Shown: piece by piece, positions 49,357 to 58,168 of the stretch
Numbering within the stretch: the stretch's first letter is position 1
How the letters are laid out: each line of letters starts with the position of its first letter
Assembly (NCBI GenBank): GCA_001464065.1
Contig: LNDN01000007.1
Coordinates: 1 to 64,000, forward strand
DNA from: Acidobacteria bacterium Ga0077522
GTDB lineage: Bacteria > Acidobacteriota > Vicinamibacteria > Vicinamibacterales > Vicinamibacteraceae
Reading direction: 5' to 3'
DNA: 64,000 nt
The notes under the pieces: model-generated
Databases searched by the model: none
What the model was told of the DNA's origin: nothing
What the model saw: the letters and a program-made list of their open reading frames with translations, nothing else
Translations under genes and position numbers: made by a program

Positions 49357-49421
49357 CGGCCTTCTTCATTCGGCCGTCGGCCTTCGTACTTCAGCCTTCC
49401 GCCGTTCGGCGTTCGGCGTCC
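49357..49421. repeat. CGGCCTT/CGGCGTT heptamer array
   Basis: Degenerate heptamers, clearest from 49371: CGGCCGT, CGGCCTT, CGTACTT, CAGCCTT, CCGCCGT, TCGGCGT, TCGGCGT. It ends 2 bp before the aldehyde dehydrogenase stop codon (49424-49422). Confidence 0.8.
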
Positions 49422-50915
49422 TTACAGCTGTTCCGTGTCCATCTGGGCCCGCTGCAGCTTGCCGCTGAAGTCGACGTAGATCGACTTCCACTCGCTGAAG
49501 ACGTCGAGCGCGGCGATGCCCGCCTCGCGGTGGCCGTTGCCGGTGGCCTTGACGCCGCCGAACGGCAGGTGGACCTCGGCCCCGATCGTCGGCGCGTTGA
49601 CGTAGAACAGCCCGGTGTAGACGTCACGCATCGCGGTGAAGGCGGTGTTGATGTCCTGCGTGTAGATCGCGGCCGACAGCCCGTAGGCGACGTCGTTGGC
49701 CACGGCAATCGCCTCGTCGAGCGATCCCACCTTCAGCACCGAGACGACGGGGCCGAAGATCTCTTCCTTCGCGATGCGCATCGTCGGTGTCACGTCGGCG
49801 AAGATCGTCGGCTCGTGGAAGCAGCCTCTGGCGTAGTCGCCTGTCGTGAGCCGCGATCCACCGAGCACGAGCCTGGCGCCCTCAGCCTGGCCGATGCCGA
49901 CGTACTCGATCACCTTCGCCAGTTGCGCCTCGTGGATCGACGGGCCCATCTGAATCCCGGGCCGGCGGCCATCCCCCACCACCAGGTGCGCCGCGCGTGC
50001 AGCGAAGCGCTCGAGGAACTCGTCGTAGACCTGCTCGTGCACGACAACCCGACTGGCCGCCGTGCAGCGCTGCCCCGTCGTCCCGAAGCCGCCCCAGACC
50101 GCGCCATCCACCGCGAGTTCGAGCTTCGCGTCGTCCATCACGATGATGACGTTCTTGCCGCCCATCTCGAGGTGGACCTTCTTGAAGGTGCGGGCGCAGG
50201 TCTCGTTGATGCGGCGGCCGGTCTCGGTGGAGCCGGTGAACGAGACCACAGCCACGTCCGGGTGCTCGACGATCGGCGCGGCGGCCCCGGGGCCATCACC
50301 GATGACCAGGTTGACCACGCCCGGGGGCAGCCCGGCGTCGATCAGGGTCTGCACGAAGTTGATGGCGGTGAGCGGCGCCTCCTCGGCCGGCTTGAAGACG
50401 ACCGTGTTGCCGCAGATGAGGGCCGGCAGGATCTTCCACGACGGCACGGCCATCGGGAAGTTCCAGGCGGTGATCATGCCGCAGACCCCGATCGGCTGGC
50501 GCACCGACATCGCGAACTTGTTGCGCAGCTCGGACGGCGTGGTCTGGCCGAAGAGCCGCCGCCCCTCCCCCGCCATCAGGTAACTCATGTCGATGGCTTC
50601 CTGGACGTCGCCCGCGGTCTCGGCCAGGACCTTGCCCATCTCGCGGGTCATGTCGTCGGCGAAGCGGTCCTTGCGCTCCTTGAACAGTTGCGCGGCGCGG
50701 TAGAGGATCTCCGCCCGCCCGGGCGCCGGGACGAGCCGCCAGCTCGCGAAGGCCTTCTTCGCGGCGGCCACCGCCGCGTCGACGTCGGCCTGCCCCGACT
50801 GCGGGAAGAGGCCGATCAGGTCGTCGCGATCGGCCGGATTCCGGTTCTCGTAGGTCGCGCCAGACCGGGCCGGGACCCACACCCCATCGATGTGATTGTG
50901 GAAGGTCTGGGACAC
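49422..50915 (-). CDS. NAD(P)-dependent aldehyde dehydrogenase
   Basis: A 497-residue ALDH-superfamily enzyme, usual length. [16 protein letters not shown] and [11 protein letters not shown] form the cofactor site, [11 protein letters not shown] the Rossmann loop, E250 (LEMGGKN) the general base and C284 (GQRCTAASR) the nucleophile. It oxidises an aldehyde to an acid. Substrate is uncertain; the sequence pattern is close to thermostable broad-range ALDHs and to aminoadipate-semialdehyde types. Monocistronic by position, with a heptamer array at its 3' end. Confidence 0.94.
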   Translation of the reverse strand: MSQTFHNHIDGVWVPARSGATYENRNPADRDDLIGLFPQSGQADVDAAVAAAKKAFASWRLVPAPGRAEILYRAAQLFKERKDRFADDMTREMGKVLAETAGDVQEAIDMSYLMAGEGRRLFGQTTPSELRNKFAMSVRQPIGVCGMITAWNFPMAVPSWKILPALICGNTVVFKPAEEAPLTAINFVQTLIDAGLPPGVVNLVIGDGPGAAAPIVEHPDVAVVSFTGSTETGRRINETCARTFKKVHLEMGGKNVIIVMDDAKLELAVDGAVWGGFGTTGQRCTAASRVVVHEQVYDEFLERFAARAAHLVVGDGRRPGIQMGPSIHEAQLAKVIEYVGIGQAEGARLVLGGSRLTTGDYARGCFHEPTIFADVTPTMRIAKEEIFGPVVSVLKVGSLDEAIAVANDVAYGLSAAIYTQDINTAFTAMRDVYTGLFYVNAPTIGAEVHLPFGGVKATGNGHREAGIAALDVFSEWKSIYVDFSGKLQRAQMDTEQL

Positions 50916-50991
50916 CGGGCTATTCTAGGCTGGAGCCGGGACGGTCTCTTGCCGATTCCGGACAGGAGCGCCCCCGGCTCCGACGCGACCC

Positions 50992-51348
50992 ATGGATCAA
51001 CGCCAGCGCCCCCGTATTCCGATCCCGAACGGCCTCAGCGGCGAGGTCACCGTCTACCGACCGCTGTCGGTGAGCGACCTGTCGCCGCTCGGCGCCCGGG
51101 TGGAAACACCCGAGCCCCTGCGGGTGAACTCGGTGCGGGCGTTTCGCCTGAACCTCGGCGAGCAGACCGTCGTGCTCAAGGGCCGCGTCTGCCACGCGAG
51201 CGTCCGGGCCCTCGACGACCACCTCGTCGTGTACACCTCGGGCGTCGAGTTCCTCGACGTGCCGCCCCTGGCGCGCATGGCCATCGAGCGGTTCCTCGAG
51301 CGCGTCGGCTCGGCCGTGATCACCGCCGAGCACGGCGATATCCACTGA
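50992..51348 (+). CDS. PilZ-domain cyclic-di-GMP-binding protein
   Basis: A 118-residue protein consisting of one PilZ domain. The c-di-GMP motifs are visible: RQRPR near the N-terminus (RxxxR) and VSDLSPLGARVET (D/N-x-S-x-x-G). Beta strands follow and a C-terminal helix (ARMAIERFLERVG). Such single-domain proteins pass the c-di-GMP signal to partners in motility or exopolysaccharide control; no partner is apparent here. The stop is 2 bp before an AATTCAG element. Confidence 0.85.
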   Translation: MDQRQRPRIPIPNGLSGEVTVYRPLSVSDLSPLGARVETPEPLRVNSVRAFRLNLGEQTVVLKGRVCHASVRALDDHLVVYTSGVEFLDVPPLARMAIERFLERVGSAVITAEHGDIH

Positions 51349-51350
51349 AC

Positions 51351-51764
51351 AATTCAGAATTCAAAATTCAAAATGAAGCGCGGGGCCGGCACCGCCAGGC
51401 TCCCGCAGTGCGGGCCGCGGGGTCCGCGGGGTCCGCACCGCTCCGCAATTCAGAATTCAAGATTCAGAATGGAGCGCCGGGCGGGCACCGCCAGGCTCCC
51501 TCAGCGGGCCGCAGGCCGCGGAATCCGCACCGCTTCGCCATTCAGAATTCAAGATTCAGAATGGAGCGCGGGGCGGGCACCGCCAGGCTCCCGCAGCGGG
51601 TCCGTAGGTCGCGGGGTCCGGACTGGCCTCGCCATTCAGAATCCAAGGTTCAGAAGGAACCGGGGGCGCGCGTTCGTGGCCTCACGTCACTCCGCGGCAG
51701 CCTGGCGGAGCCCCGCCCCGCGCTTCATTCTGCATTCTGAATGTCAGTGAAACGCGCCTGAATT
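51351..51764. repeat. 414-bp AATTCAG element with four tandem units of about 94 bp
   Basis: Units start with ATTCAGA-ATTCAAA/G-ATTCARA-ATGRAGC heptamers at 51351, 51447, 51540 and 51634 (spacing 96, 93, 94), followed by GCGGGGC-GGGCACCGCCAGGCTCC-like sequence. The right end has inverted heptamers (GCTTCAT-TCTGCAT-TCTGAAT, 51722-51742) and closes with CCTGAATT (51757-51764). It lies between the PilZ stop and the convergent M28-peptidase stop, within 2-7 bp of each. Same family as 21258-21658. Confidence 0.87.
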
Positions 51765-51770
51765 CTCGAG

Positions 51771-53153
51771 CTACTTGACCTTGATGTCGACCGCCGTCCG
51801 CGGCGGGTTGACGTAGGCCGAGACCAGGCTCTCGTGGCCGCCCGGCCCGATGGCCGCGACGCCGAACACGTAGTCGTCCACTGACACGTCCGGCAGCACG
51901 ATCTCGGTGACGTTGCCCACGTGCCGGTCGAACTGCCAGTCGGGTGTCCACGCCTCCCGCCAGAAGATTCGATACCCCACCGCGCCGTCTGCGGCGCGCC
52001 AGCGCAGCCGCGCATCGTAGCCGGACGGACTGCGATCCAGCAGCGGAACGCCCCGCTCGGTGGTCACAGCCGGCGCAGCCGGCGCGAGTGCCAGTGACGC
52101 GACACTCGCGACGTTGACCTTGGTGTTGCGCGAGAGGTACACCGCGTCGACACCGTCGGGGGTGTCCGCCACGAGATGCTGCCGGCCGAAGTGCTCGTTG
52201 GCCTCGCTGAAGCGCACGCCGGCGTAGCCTCGCTGGTTGAATGCCGTGTGGTCGCCGCCGCGCCCGAAGCGGTCGTGCCGCGCGATCAGCCGCACGCGAT
52301 GCGACGGCACATAGCGCGCCGCGGTCCGCTGGATGTACCGCGCCAGCTGCCGCGACAGCGAATCCTCCGGCCCCTCGGAGAACACCCGGACCGTCTCGGC
52401 ATCGACGATGCCGTTGCCGCCCCGCGAGTTGCCGACGATGTCGTTGTTGAAGACGGCGTCGATCACGACCTTCTCCGCGCGCGCCCTCTGCGCGTGCAGG
52501 TGCGCGCCGACCAGGCCCTGCTCTTCACCGGCGAAGGCGATGAACACGAGCGTCGCGTCGAACTCGAGGCCGCTCTGCGCCAGCACGCGCGCCGCCTCCA
52601 TCGTCAGCGCCGTGCCGCTGCCATCGTCGTTGGCGCCCGGTGCGGGGATGTCCCCGGCGCTCCAGTCGAAACCGCCGCTGGCCGACGCCGGGCGAGGTGC
52701 CGCCCCGCCCGACGCGCTGGGCAGTGACGCGGCAGTCGCCGGGGGCGGCACGGGGCGTGCGACGGTGTCGTAGTGGCCGCTGACGACGATGCGGCGCGCC
52801 GTCCGCCCGGGCAGGACGGCGACCACGTTGCGCAGGCGCACGTCCCGCACGATGCGGTCGCCCTGCGCCGGAATCTCGTAGTCGTCGAAGGCCACCTGCA
52901 GCCGCGGGCTGGCCGTGCGCCACTGGTCGTGAATCCACTGCGCGGCGGCGCCGATGCCACGGCGCGGGTCGGTCTGGCTCGACAGCGTGTGTCTGGTCTC
53001 GAACGCCGCGAGGGCGTCGACGGTCGCCTTCAGACGCTCGGCCGACACCTGCGCCAGGACGGTCTCGACGCGCGGGTCGACGTCCTGCGCCGACACGGGC
53101 AGGGCGAGGGTCGCGACGACGAGCGTCGCCATCCAGAGGGAGCGAAGAAGCAT
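51771..53153 (-). CDS. secreted M28-family zinc peptidase with C-terminal fibronectin-like domain
   Basis: A 460-residue exported metallopeptidase. Signal peptide MLLRSLWMATLVVATLALPV. The zinc-ligand set of M28 peptidases is complete: SGHYDTVA (His), PGANDDGSG (bridging Asp), FAGEEQGLVG (base Glu and ligand Glu), NNDIVGN (Asp) and RGGDHTAFNQRG (His). The last 90 residues look like a fibronectin type III domain (RLRWRAADGAVGYRIFWREA, VFGVAAIGPGGHESL). It probably removes amino acids from peptides in the periplasm or outside. Start ATG 53153 gives the signal peptide; the frame upstream belongs to another gene. Confidence 0.92.
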   Translation of the reverse strand: MLLRSLWMATLVVATLALPVSAQDVDPRVETVLAQVSAERLKATVDALAAFETRHTLSSQTDPRRGIGAAAQWIHDQWRTASPRLQVAFDDYEIPAQGDRIVRDVRLRNVVAVLPGRTARRIVVSGHYDTVARPVPPPATAASLPSASGGAAPRPASASGGFDWSAGDIPAPGANDDGSGTALTMEAARVLAQSGLEFDATLVFIAFAGEEQGLVGAHLHAQRARAEKVVIDAVFNNDIVGNSRGGNGIVDAETVRVFSEGPEDSLSRQLARYIQRTAARYVPSHRVRLIARHDRFGRGGDHTAFNQRGYAGVRFSEANEHFGRQHLVADTPDGVDAVYLSRNTKVNVASVASLALAPAAPAVTTERGVPLLDRSPSGYDARLRWRAADGAVGYRIFWREAWTPDWQFDRHVGNVTEIVLPDVSVDDYVFGVAAIGPGGHESLVSAYVNPPRTAVDIKVK

Positions 53154-53184
53154 GCCGCCCAGCTTATCAGCGGCGCGCGCCGCG

Positions 53185-53586
53185 CTACCTGACGCGGACG
53201 TGCTGCAGGTAGTCGCCGGACGCGATGCGCTGCGCGCCGCCGAGCGGGGCGTTGTAGAAGTAGACCCAGGCGTCGAGCGTCTCGCCTGTGTCGAGTTGCA
53301 CGGGATAGAGGTGACGCGTGTAGAGGCTCTGATCGATGTGCCCCTCGCGGTAGCCCTCGATCTCGTCGAGCGCGGCCAGGACGCCGGCCGGGTCATCCAT
53401 CTCGTAGACCTCGCCCCACACGCAGCCCTCCGGGTCCGGAATCGCGGCCGGATAGATGCCGAGATCGAACAGCGAGGCCCGGATGGAGCCGCGCCGGCGA
53501 TGGCGCAGCTTGCCCTCGATGCCCGCACGTCGACGACGGTCGAAACCCGTCATCAGCGTGCCGTAGAAGAACGCAGCAGTGTTCAC
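53185..53586 (-). CDS. AIG2/gamma-glutamylcyclotransferase-like protein
   Basis: A 133-residue cytosolic protein of the GGCT fold. It opens with the substrate-loop motif AFFYGTLMTGF, and the catalytic acid is expected in LAALDEIEGYREG. Strands WGEVYEM and DAWVYFYN complete the small barrel. Family members cyclise or cleave gamma-glutamyl-amines, but many have unknown substrates. GTG 53586 (VNTAAFFYG) is chosen since the conserved motif starts right after it. It lies 31 bp before the M28 peptidase gene. Confidence 0.85.
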   Translation of the reverse strand: MNTAAFFYGTLMTGFDRRRRAGIEGKLRHRRRGSIRASLFDLGIYPAAIPDPEGCVWGEVYEMDDPAGVLAALDEIEGYREGHIDQSLYTRHLYPVQLDTGETLDAWVYFYNAPLGGAQRIASGDYLQHVRVR

Positions 53587-53805
53587 GGATGCCTGTGACC
53601 GGATCGGGGGCTCGCGAGCTCGACCGCCGACGCGGGAGCGACGGAACCACACCCGACCGCGGCTGAAGTGCCGTCTCCTTGTCGGAGATGACCGAGTGCC
53701 GCATGCGAGGCATGCGGATGAGTCGCGGCCGTAAGGCGGCAGCGGGTGCGCCCCGGCTGACGTCTGCGGCGTGTTCGGAATTCGGAGTCTAGCAGAAAAG
53801 ACGAA
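53587..53805. other. intergenic region without recognised gene
   Basis: About 220 bp upstream of the AIG2-like gene. It contains several small GC-rich dyads, e.g. TCTCCTTGTCGGAGA and CCGCATGCGAGGCATGCGG, which could fold into an RNA leader. I recognise no riboswitch family and no protein. Confidence 0.4.
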
Positions 53806-53833
53806 GGCCGGACGAGGTTGCCCTCGCCCGGCC
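53796..53833 (-). terminator. factor-independent terminator
   Basis: Read on the minus strand: GGCCGGGCGAGGG-CAA-CCTCGTCCGGCC type stem (53833-53806), then TTCGTCTTTT (53805-53796). It lies 29 bp after the stop of the secreted protein gene at 53862. A strong stem plus T-rich tail makes this the clearest terminator in the window. Confidence 0.85.
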
Positions 53834-53861
53834 CGTGTCATGTCCCGCCGTGCACGGCGCG

Positions 53862-54908
53862 CTAGTCTTCGGCGCGCTGGTGCAGCTGCTTGAGGTGATC
53901 GAGGTGACCGTCGCGGGCGGCGCTCGCCTGCTTGACGATGACGTCGAGCATCTCGGCCGGAAGCGTCATGTGGAGCGCCACACCGTTGCCGGTGCCTTCG
54001 ATCTGGATGGAGCTCAGCAGCGGCTTGAGCTCGGGCTTGGCGTCCATCTGGAGCCGAGCCAGGGCCAGGATGCCCTGCAGCACCTCGCGCATGTTCTTGC
54101 CGGCGTCGGAGTCCTTGCCTTCGGCGCGGAGCGTGGCGGTGAGCCCGCCGTTGAGGTGGCCGGAGGCCGCGACCCACTTGACCTCGGGCAGCTGTGCCAT
54201 GACCTGCGAGGGCATCTCGTTGCCGTCGGTGTTGACCCCGAAGGCCGTCGGGCGGCCAATCGCCCACACGGTGGAGTTCTGGTCGACGCTTTCCAGCATG
54301 CGGACGAACTCGCCGTCGCTGGTGATGCTGGCCGAGCCGTCGCCCTGGCTGCGGTCGATGGCGCCCTTCACCGCGGCGTTGCTGCCGACGATGACGAGGT
54401 CGCCACTGACGAGGGCGATGACCGGCGCCTCGCCCTTCTCTTCATGCGCCACGAGCAGGCGCGCGCCCTTGTATTCGGAGAGCTGTCCGCCCTTGCTGGT
54501 GACCAGGGCCTCGATCTTGGCGAGGTCGAAGCGGCCGCGCAGGGCGACGAAGCCATTGCCGGGGTGGTCAGTGCCGGCGGCGGTGCCGGGCGAGAGCGAG
54601 GCGATGACCGAGTCGATGTCGCGCTCGACGTCGATGCCGGTCTGCTCCTGGAACTCCTGGCGTCCCTTGCCTTCGTTGTCCATCAGCACGTTGAGGCGCT
54701 GGCGGAACTCGGAGGCCATCACGCCCTGGACGTTGGCGTAGGCGACGGCCGTGGCGCCGGCCGGCACCAGGGAGAGTTCATCGGGGCCGGCATTGCTCGC
54801 AAAGGCTCGCGGCATGCCGCCCATGTAGGCAACGGTGCCGGCAGCAAGGCCGGCGGTGAGGATGGCGGCCGAACCAACGAGGAAGTAACGGGTCTTTGCA
54901 GTGCTCAT
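53862..54908 (-). CDS. secreted or membrane-anchored protein of unknown function (DUF3352-like features)
   Basis: A 348-residue protein with an N-terminal signal/anchor (RYFLVGSAAILTAGLAAGTV) and a large extracytoplasmic part. The pattern PAGATAVAYANVQGVMAS, ALRGRFDLAKIEALVTSKGG, LVAHEEKGEAPVIALVSGDL and VVGSNAAVKGAIDR resembles proteins annotated DUF3352, which have two related beta-sheet halves; this is a resemblance only. No catalytic motif. It stands alone with its own terminator. ATG 54908 is the only start that gives the hydrophobic N-terminus. Confidence 0.75.
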   Translation of the reverse strand: MSTAKTRYFLVGSAAILTAGLAAGTVAYMGGMPRAFASNAGPDELSLVPAGATAVAYANVQGVMASEFRQRLNVLMDNEGKGRQEFQEQTGIDVERDIDSVIASLSPGTAAGTDHPGNGFVALRGRFDLAKIEALVTSKGGQLSEYKGARLLVAHEEKGEAPVIALVSGDLVIVGSNAAVKGAIDRSQGDGSASITSDGEFVRMLESVDQNSTVWAIGRPTAFGVNTDGNEMPSQVMAQLPEVKWVAASGHLNGGLTATLRAEGKDSDAGKNMREVLQGILALARLQMDAKPELKPLLSSIQIEGTGNGVALHMTLPAEMLDVIVKQASAARDGHLDHLKQLHQRAED

Positions 54909-55007
54909 CGGAGTATCACCCCTGTATAGCCACTGTAACGTACGGGGCCAGCCGAAGGTTCCAAGCCGGACCGTTCAGGGTTGGGACGAACAATCCAAAT
55001 TTCTGAA

Positions 55008-55952
55008 TTACTGCTCCAGCACGTACTCGCGCCGCGTCACGGTGCGCATCGCCAGCCACAAGGTGGCCAGGGTGATGACCGCCAGCCACAGCAGGCTCGT
55101 GCTCACCGGTGGGAACTCCCGGAACAGCGACGTCAGCAGGCTGGCCGTGCTGTCGTCGCTCGGCATCGCCTGCGGCACCAGGCCCTGCAGGTAGTAGGCC
55201 ACCGAGAAGCGGCGCAGGTAGCCCGGGATGAGCAGGATGGCGGGCTCCCAGGCGAAGACGAAGGCCAGGCCGGTCAGCAGGGGCCGCTTGAACTGCGCCC
55301 CCACCCAGGCGAAGACCGCGCCGTACGTGGCGAGTCCCAGCACGATGACCACGAGGTCCTTGACCAGGTCCATGAACCCGCCGGCCAGCGACCCACCGGG
55401 CCGCGACATGATCAACAGGTAGACCAGCACCACCGACGGCAGCACCACCGCCACCGTGCACACCAGGTACGCCAGGTACTTGCCGAGCAGCACCGCGCCG
55501 CGCGGGATGGGCCGCGAGAACAGGTACGTGAGCGTCTTGTCCTCGACCTCGTCGGCCATCAGCGACGTGCCGTAGAACACGGCCAGCACTGGCACGGCGA
55601 AGCGCAGGAAGAACACCCACACCATCAGCCCGAAGATGGCCGCACTGCCCACCTGCACACCTTCGATCTCGACACTGCCCCTGGTGGCGAAGAGATCGAT
55701 GATGCGCACGAGCACCGCAATCAGCAGCGGCCCGCCCACCACCAGCGCCATGAACACCGTGCGCCGCGACCACAGCATCTGGTCGAGCGACAGGTCGAAG
55801 ATGCGGGCGGCCGCACGCCAGAGGGAGAGGCTCGGGGCCTCGTGGGGCGTCCGCTCCCCTCGGGCACCGGGCACCGGCACGCCGGGAGTCGGGAGTCGGG
55901 AGTCGGGAGTCGCCGACGTGGAGGGCATCCCCGTCTCAGCAGGCATGGCCAT
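55008..55952 (-). CDS. ABC-2-type permease, second of the operon
   Basis: A 314-residue membrane protein with six helices (VFMALVVGGPLLIAVLVRII, VFFLRFAVPVLAVFYGTSLM, LAYLVCTVAVVLPSVVLVYL, among others). FYGTSLMADEVEDKTLTYLFSRPIPR is the ABC-2 permease signature between helices 2 and 3. The first 35 residues are low-complexity and include DSRLPTP, encoded by the GGGAGTC array at 55884-55911. That stretch is probably not native, and the true start may be a later GTG near GARGERTPHEA. It would work with the ATPase gene at 56406, from which a four-helix-bundle gene now separates it. Confidence 0.83.
   Translation of the reverse strand: MAMPAETGMPSTSATPDSRLPTPGVPVPGARGERTPHEAPSLSLWRAAARIFDLSLDQMLWSRRTVFMALVVGGPLLIAVLVRIIDLFATRGSVEIEGVQVGSAAIFGLMVWVFFLRFAVPVLAVFYGTSLMADEVEDKTLTYLFSRPIPRGAVLLGKYLAYLVCTVAVVLPSVVLVYLLIMSRPGGSLAGGFMDLVKDLVVIVLGLATYGAVFAWVGAQFKRPLLTGLAFVFAWEPAILLIPGYLRRFSVAYYLQGLVPQAMPSDDSTASLLTSLFREFPPVSTSLLWLAVITLATLWLAMRTVTRREYVLEQ
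55884..55911. repeat. (GGGAGTC)4 array, left flank of S23 gene
   Basis: Exactly four perfect copies of GGGAGTC on the plus strand. It lies inside the 5' part of the permease reading frame. Its exact complement, (GACTCCC)4, stands at 56376-56403 on the other side of the S23-type gene, giving a perfect 28-bp inverted repeat about 465 bp apart. A third copy is at 61381. Confidence 0.95.
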
Positions 55953-55969
55953 TGCTCCGTGCGAAGTGG

Positions 55970-56335
55970 ATGGGCATCGTACGCACCTATCAGGACCTCG
56001 AGGTATGGCAGGTGGCGATCGAGTTGGCCGTCGAGGTCACTCGGCTCGCCAATCGCTTTCCTGGCAACGAGTTGTACGCACTCGGGCTGCAGTTGCGACG
56101 CGCGGCGGTCTCGGTGTCGAGCAACATCGCCGAGGGATACGGACGCTCGACCCGACCGGAGTACGTGCGATTCCTGCGAATCGCCCGTGGGTCGAACGCT
56201 GAAGTTTCTTCACTCCTCGTCGTCGCCGAGCGGCTCGGGTACCTCAACGGCGAGACTGCGGCTCGGCCTCGCGAGACGAGTGAGCGCGTCGCCGCGATGC
56301 TGACGCGTCTGCTGCAGACACTCGAGGGGAGGTAA
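55970..56335 (+). CDS. four-helix-bundle protein, S23/IVP family (23S rRNA intervening-sequence type)
   Basis: A 121-residue protein: RTYQDLEVWQVAIELAVEVT, FPGNELYALGLQLRRAAVSV-SSNIAEGYGR, YVRFLRIARGSNAEVSSLLV, LGYLNGE. This is the clear pattern of the S23 four-helix bundle, pentameric in solved relatives, found in rRNA intervening sequences and, as Avd, in diversity-generating retroelements. No rRNA or reverse transcriptase is here. It lies antisense within an ABC operon and is flanked by (GGGAGTC)4 and its complement. ATG 55970 is chosen; a TTG 18 bp upstream is possible. Function unknown; a basic RNA- or DNA-binding role is usual for the family. Confidence 0.9.
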   Translation: MGIVRTYQDLEVWQVAIELAVEVTRLANRFPGNELYALGLQLRRAAVSVSSNIAEGYGRSTRPEYVRFLRIARGSNAEVSSLLVVAERLGYLNGETAARPRETSERVAAMLTRLLQTLEGR

Positions 56336-56375
56336 CCGGCGACGCCGCGGCCCCCCGGCGTTCGGTTGGCAGCCC

Positions 56376-56403
56376 GACTCCCGACTCCCGACTCCCGACT
56401 CCC
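56376..56403. repeat. (GACTCCC)4 array, right flank of S23 gene
   Basis: Four perfect GACTCCC copies, the complement of the left array. It ends 2 bp before the stop codon of the ABC ATPase (56408-56406). In a minus-strand operon transcript the two arrays would pair in a 28-bp stem with the S23 region as loop. Confidence 0.95.
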
Positions 56404-56405
56404 GC

Positions 56406-57329
56406 TCACTTGACCAGATACCCGAACACCGCGGCGAGGTTGTCGTCGGGTGAGGTGACCTCGTCGATCTGGCCGAAGTGCTCGGTGGCGGCCAGGGTGG
56501 TCAGCTGGGTGTAGAACGTGTCGGGAGCGTCGGTCTCGACCACGAGGGCGTCGCCCTCGAAGCGCAGGCTGCGGACGTAGGGATACGACAGACACTCGCG
56601 GGCGAGCTCGCGCGGGTGACGGGCGCGGATGTGCACCGTGTGCGGGTGGTGGTCGATGAGCGCGCGGATGTCGTGCACGTCGCCCTCGGCCAGGATGCGC
56701 CCGTTGTTGATGAGGAGCACGTTGCTCGTCATCGCCTCCACCTCGTGGAGGATGTGGCTCGACACCAGCACGCTGCGGCCGTCGCGGGCCCATTCGCGGA
56801 TGATGCGGATGGTGCGCCGCCGCATGAGCGGGTCCATGCCCGTCAGCGGTTCGTCCAGGATGAGGAGGTCGGGGTCGTGCACGAGCGCCTGCGCGAGCTT
56901 GACGCGCTGGCGCATGCCCTTGCTGTAGGCGCCGATCTTCTTGTCGGCCGCCGGCACGAGGTCCACCGCCTCGAGCGCCCGCAACGCGGCGTCCTTCGCC
57001 TCGGTGCTCGAGTAGCCGTTCAGGCGCACCAGCGCCGAGACCCACTCGAGCCCCGTCATCCGCTCGTAGAAGCTGTCCTGCTCGGGGCAGAAGCCGATGC
57101 GGTTGTAGGCGCCGGGGTTGTTCCAGATCGACTGGCCCAGCACCGTCACGGTGCCCTTGCTCGGCTTGAGCTGCCCGGTGATCAGCTTCATGAACGTCGA
57201 CTTGCCGGCACCGTTGGGGCCCAGCAGGCCGGTGATGCCGGTCGGGATCGTGACGTTGACGTCGTTGAGGCCGATGACCTGCCCGTACCACTTCGAGACG
57301 TGCTCGGCGATGACGATGGGCGTGCTCAT
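56406..57329 (-). CDS. ABC transporter ATP-binding protein, second of the operon
   Basis: A 307-residue cytosolic ATPase of the ABC-2/NatA-like group. Walker A GPNGAGKST (37-45), Q-loop GFCPEQDSF, signature YSKGMRQRVKLAQ, Walker B LLILDEPLTGMD and H-loop SSHILHEVE are all intact. A C-terminal extension of about 80 residues is typical of these ATPases. ATG 57329 overlaps the upstream permease stop (ATGA). Its permease partner is probably the gene at 55008, now separated by the S23 cassette. Confidence 0.93.
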   Translation of the reverse strand: MSTPIVIAEHVSKWYGQVIGLNDVNVTIPTGITGLLGPNGAGKSTFMKLITGQLKPSKGTVTVLGQSIWNNPGAYNRIGFCPEQDSFYERMTGLEWVSALVRLNGYSSTEAKDAALRALEAVDLVPAADKKIGAYSKGMRQRVKLAQALVHDPDLLILDEPLTGMDPLMRRRTIRIIREWARDGRSVLVSSHILHEVEAMTSNVLLINNGRILAEGDVHDIRALIDHHPHTVHIRARHPRELARECLSYPYVRSLRFEGDALVVETDAPDTFYTQLTTLAATEHFGQIDEVTSPDDNLAAVFGYLVK

Positions 57330-58168
57330 GCCACCACCTCCACGCCGCGGACACGCCGTTCGAGCACCGAGGCCGACAGCACCACGACGGCCAGCAGCAC
57401 GAGGAAGGACACCGCCACCGGCGTCTGGTGCCGGGGCGCCTGACGGAAGATCACGTCTCCGACCTGGTCGAGACTGGCCTGGACGGACACCCACGAGATG
57501 GCCGTGCTGCCGGTGATGAAGCGCAGCGCGTTGAACATCGCATCCGAGAAGATCAGCACACCGGCGAACATGATGCCGACGAAGCGACTGCTGCGCGACA
57601 GCGACGACAACGCCGTCATGCCGAAGGTGATGACGATGACGGTCAGCAGGCAGTACAGCGTGACCGAGGCGATGAGCGACGTGTTGTCCTTGAGGAACGT
57701 GAAGCTGCCCGAGAAGGCGATCTGCAGGATGAGCAGCAGGATCGCCGGCAGCCAGGTGATGGCCAGCAGGAACACCGCCAGCACGCTCATCTTGCCGAGG
57801 ATGTACTCGGCGCGCGTCACGGGCTTCGAGAGGTAGAGCTGCAGGGCGTTGGCGCGGCGGTCGTTGGCGATGAGGCCGGCGCCGACGTAGATGGTGACCA
57901 GGAAGACGAAGATGCCCTGCTGCCCGAGGAAGTCGCGGAACGTCTGCGCGCTCGGCGCCAGGAACGTCGCCGCCTGCGAGAAGTTGGAGGCGAGGAACAA
58001 CTGGCTGGCGCGGACGACGAACGGGATCCACGCCACGATCAGCAAGCCGAGGAAGGCCTTGCGCGACAGGAACGACATCAGGCCGGCACGGGCGATCACC
58101 ATCCACGCGCTGCGGACCGGGCGTCGCTCGCCGGCATAGCGCCGGTACGACTGGTCATGAATGGGCAC
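57326..58168 (-). CDS. ABC-2-type permease, first of the operon
   Basis: A 280-residue inner-membrane protein with about six helices. It starts PIHDQSYRRYAGERRPVRSA, a cytoplasmic lead common in this group, then FLGLLIVAWIPFVVRASQLF, FLVTIYVGAGLIANDRRANA (ABC-2 signature LIANDRR-ALQLYLSKPVTR), VFLLAITWLPAILLLILQIA and others. GTG 58168 is preceded by GGAGGAGG, so I reject longer forms. Overlaps the upstream ATPase by 14 bp and the downstream one by 4 bp. Confidence 0.9.
   Translation of the reverse strand: MPIHDQSYRRYAGERRPVRSAWMVIARAGLMSFLSRKAFLGLLIVAWIPFVVRASQLFLASNFSQAATFLAPSAQTFRDFLGQQGIFVFLVTIYVGAGLIANDRRANALQLYLSKPVTRAEYILGKMSVLAVFLLAITWLPAILLLILQIAFSGSFTFLKDNTSLIASVTLYCLLTVIVITFGMTALSSLSRSSRFVGIMFAGVLIFSDAMFNALRFITGSTAISWVSVQASLDQVGDVIFRQAPRHQTPVAVSFLVLLAVVVLSASVLERRVRGVEVVA

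Noticed and set aside
53587-53805. Riboswitch before the AIG2-like gene
   Set aside because: Several dyads exist, but I can match none to a known aptamer core, and dyads are expected by chance at this GC content.
55970-56335. Diversity-generating retroelement accessory gene (Avd)
   Set aside because: The fold family is right, but no reverse transcriptase, template repeat or variable repeat is in the window.
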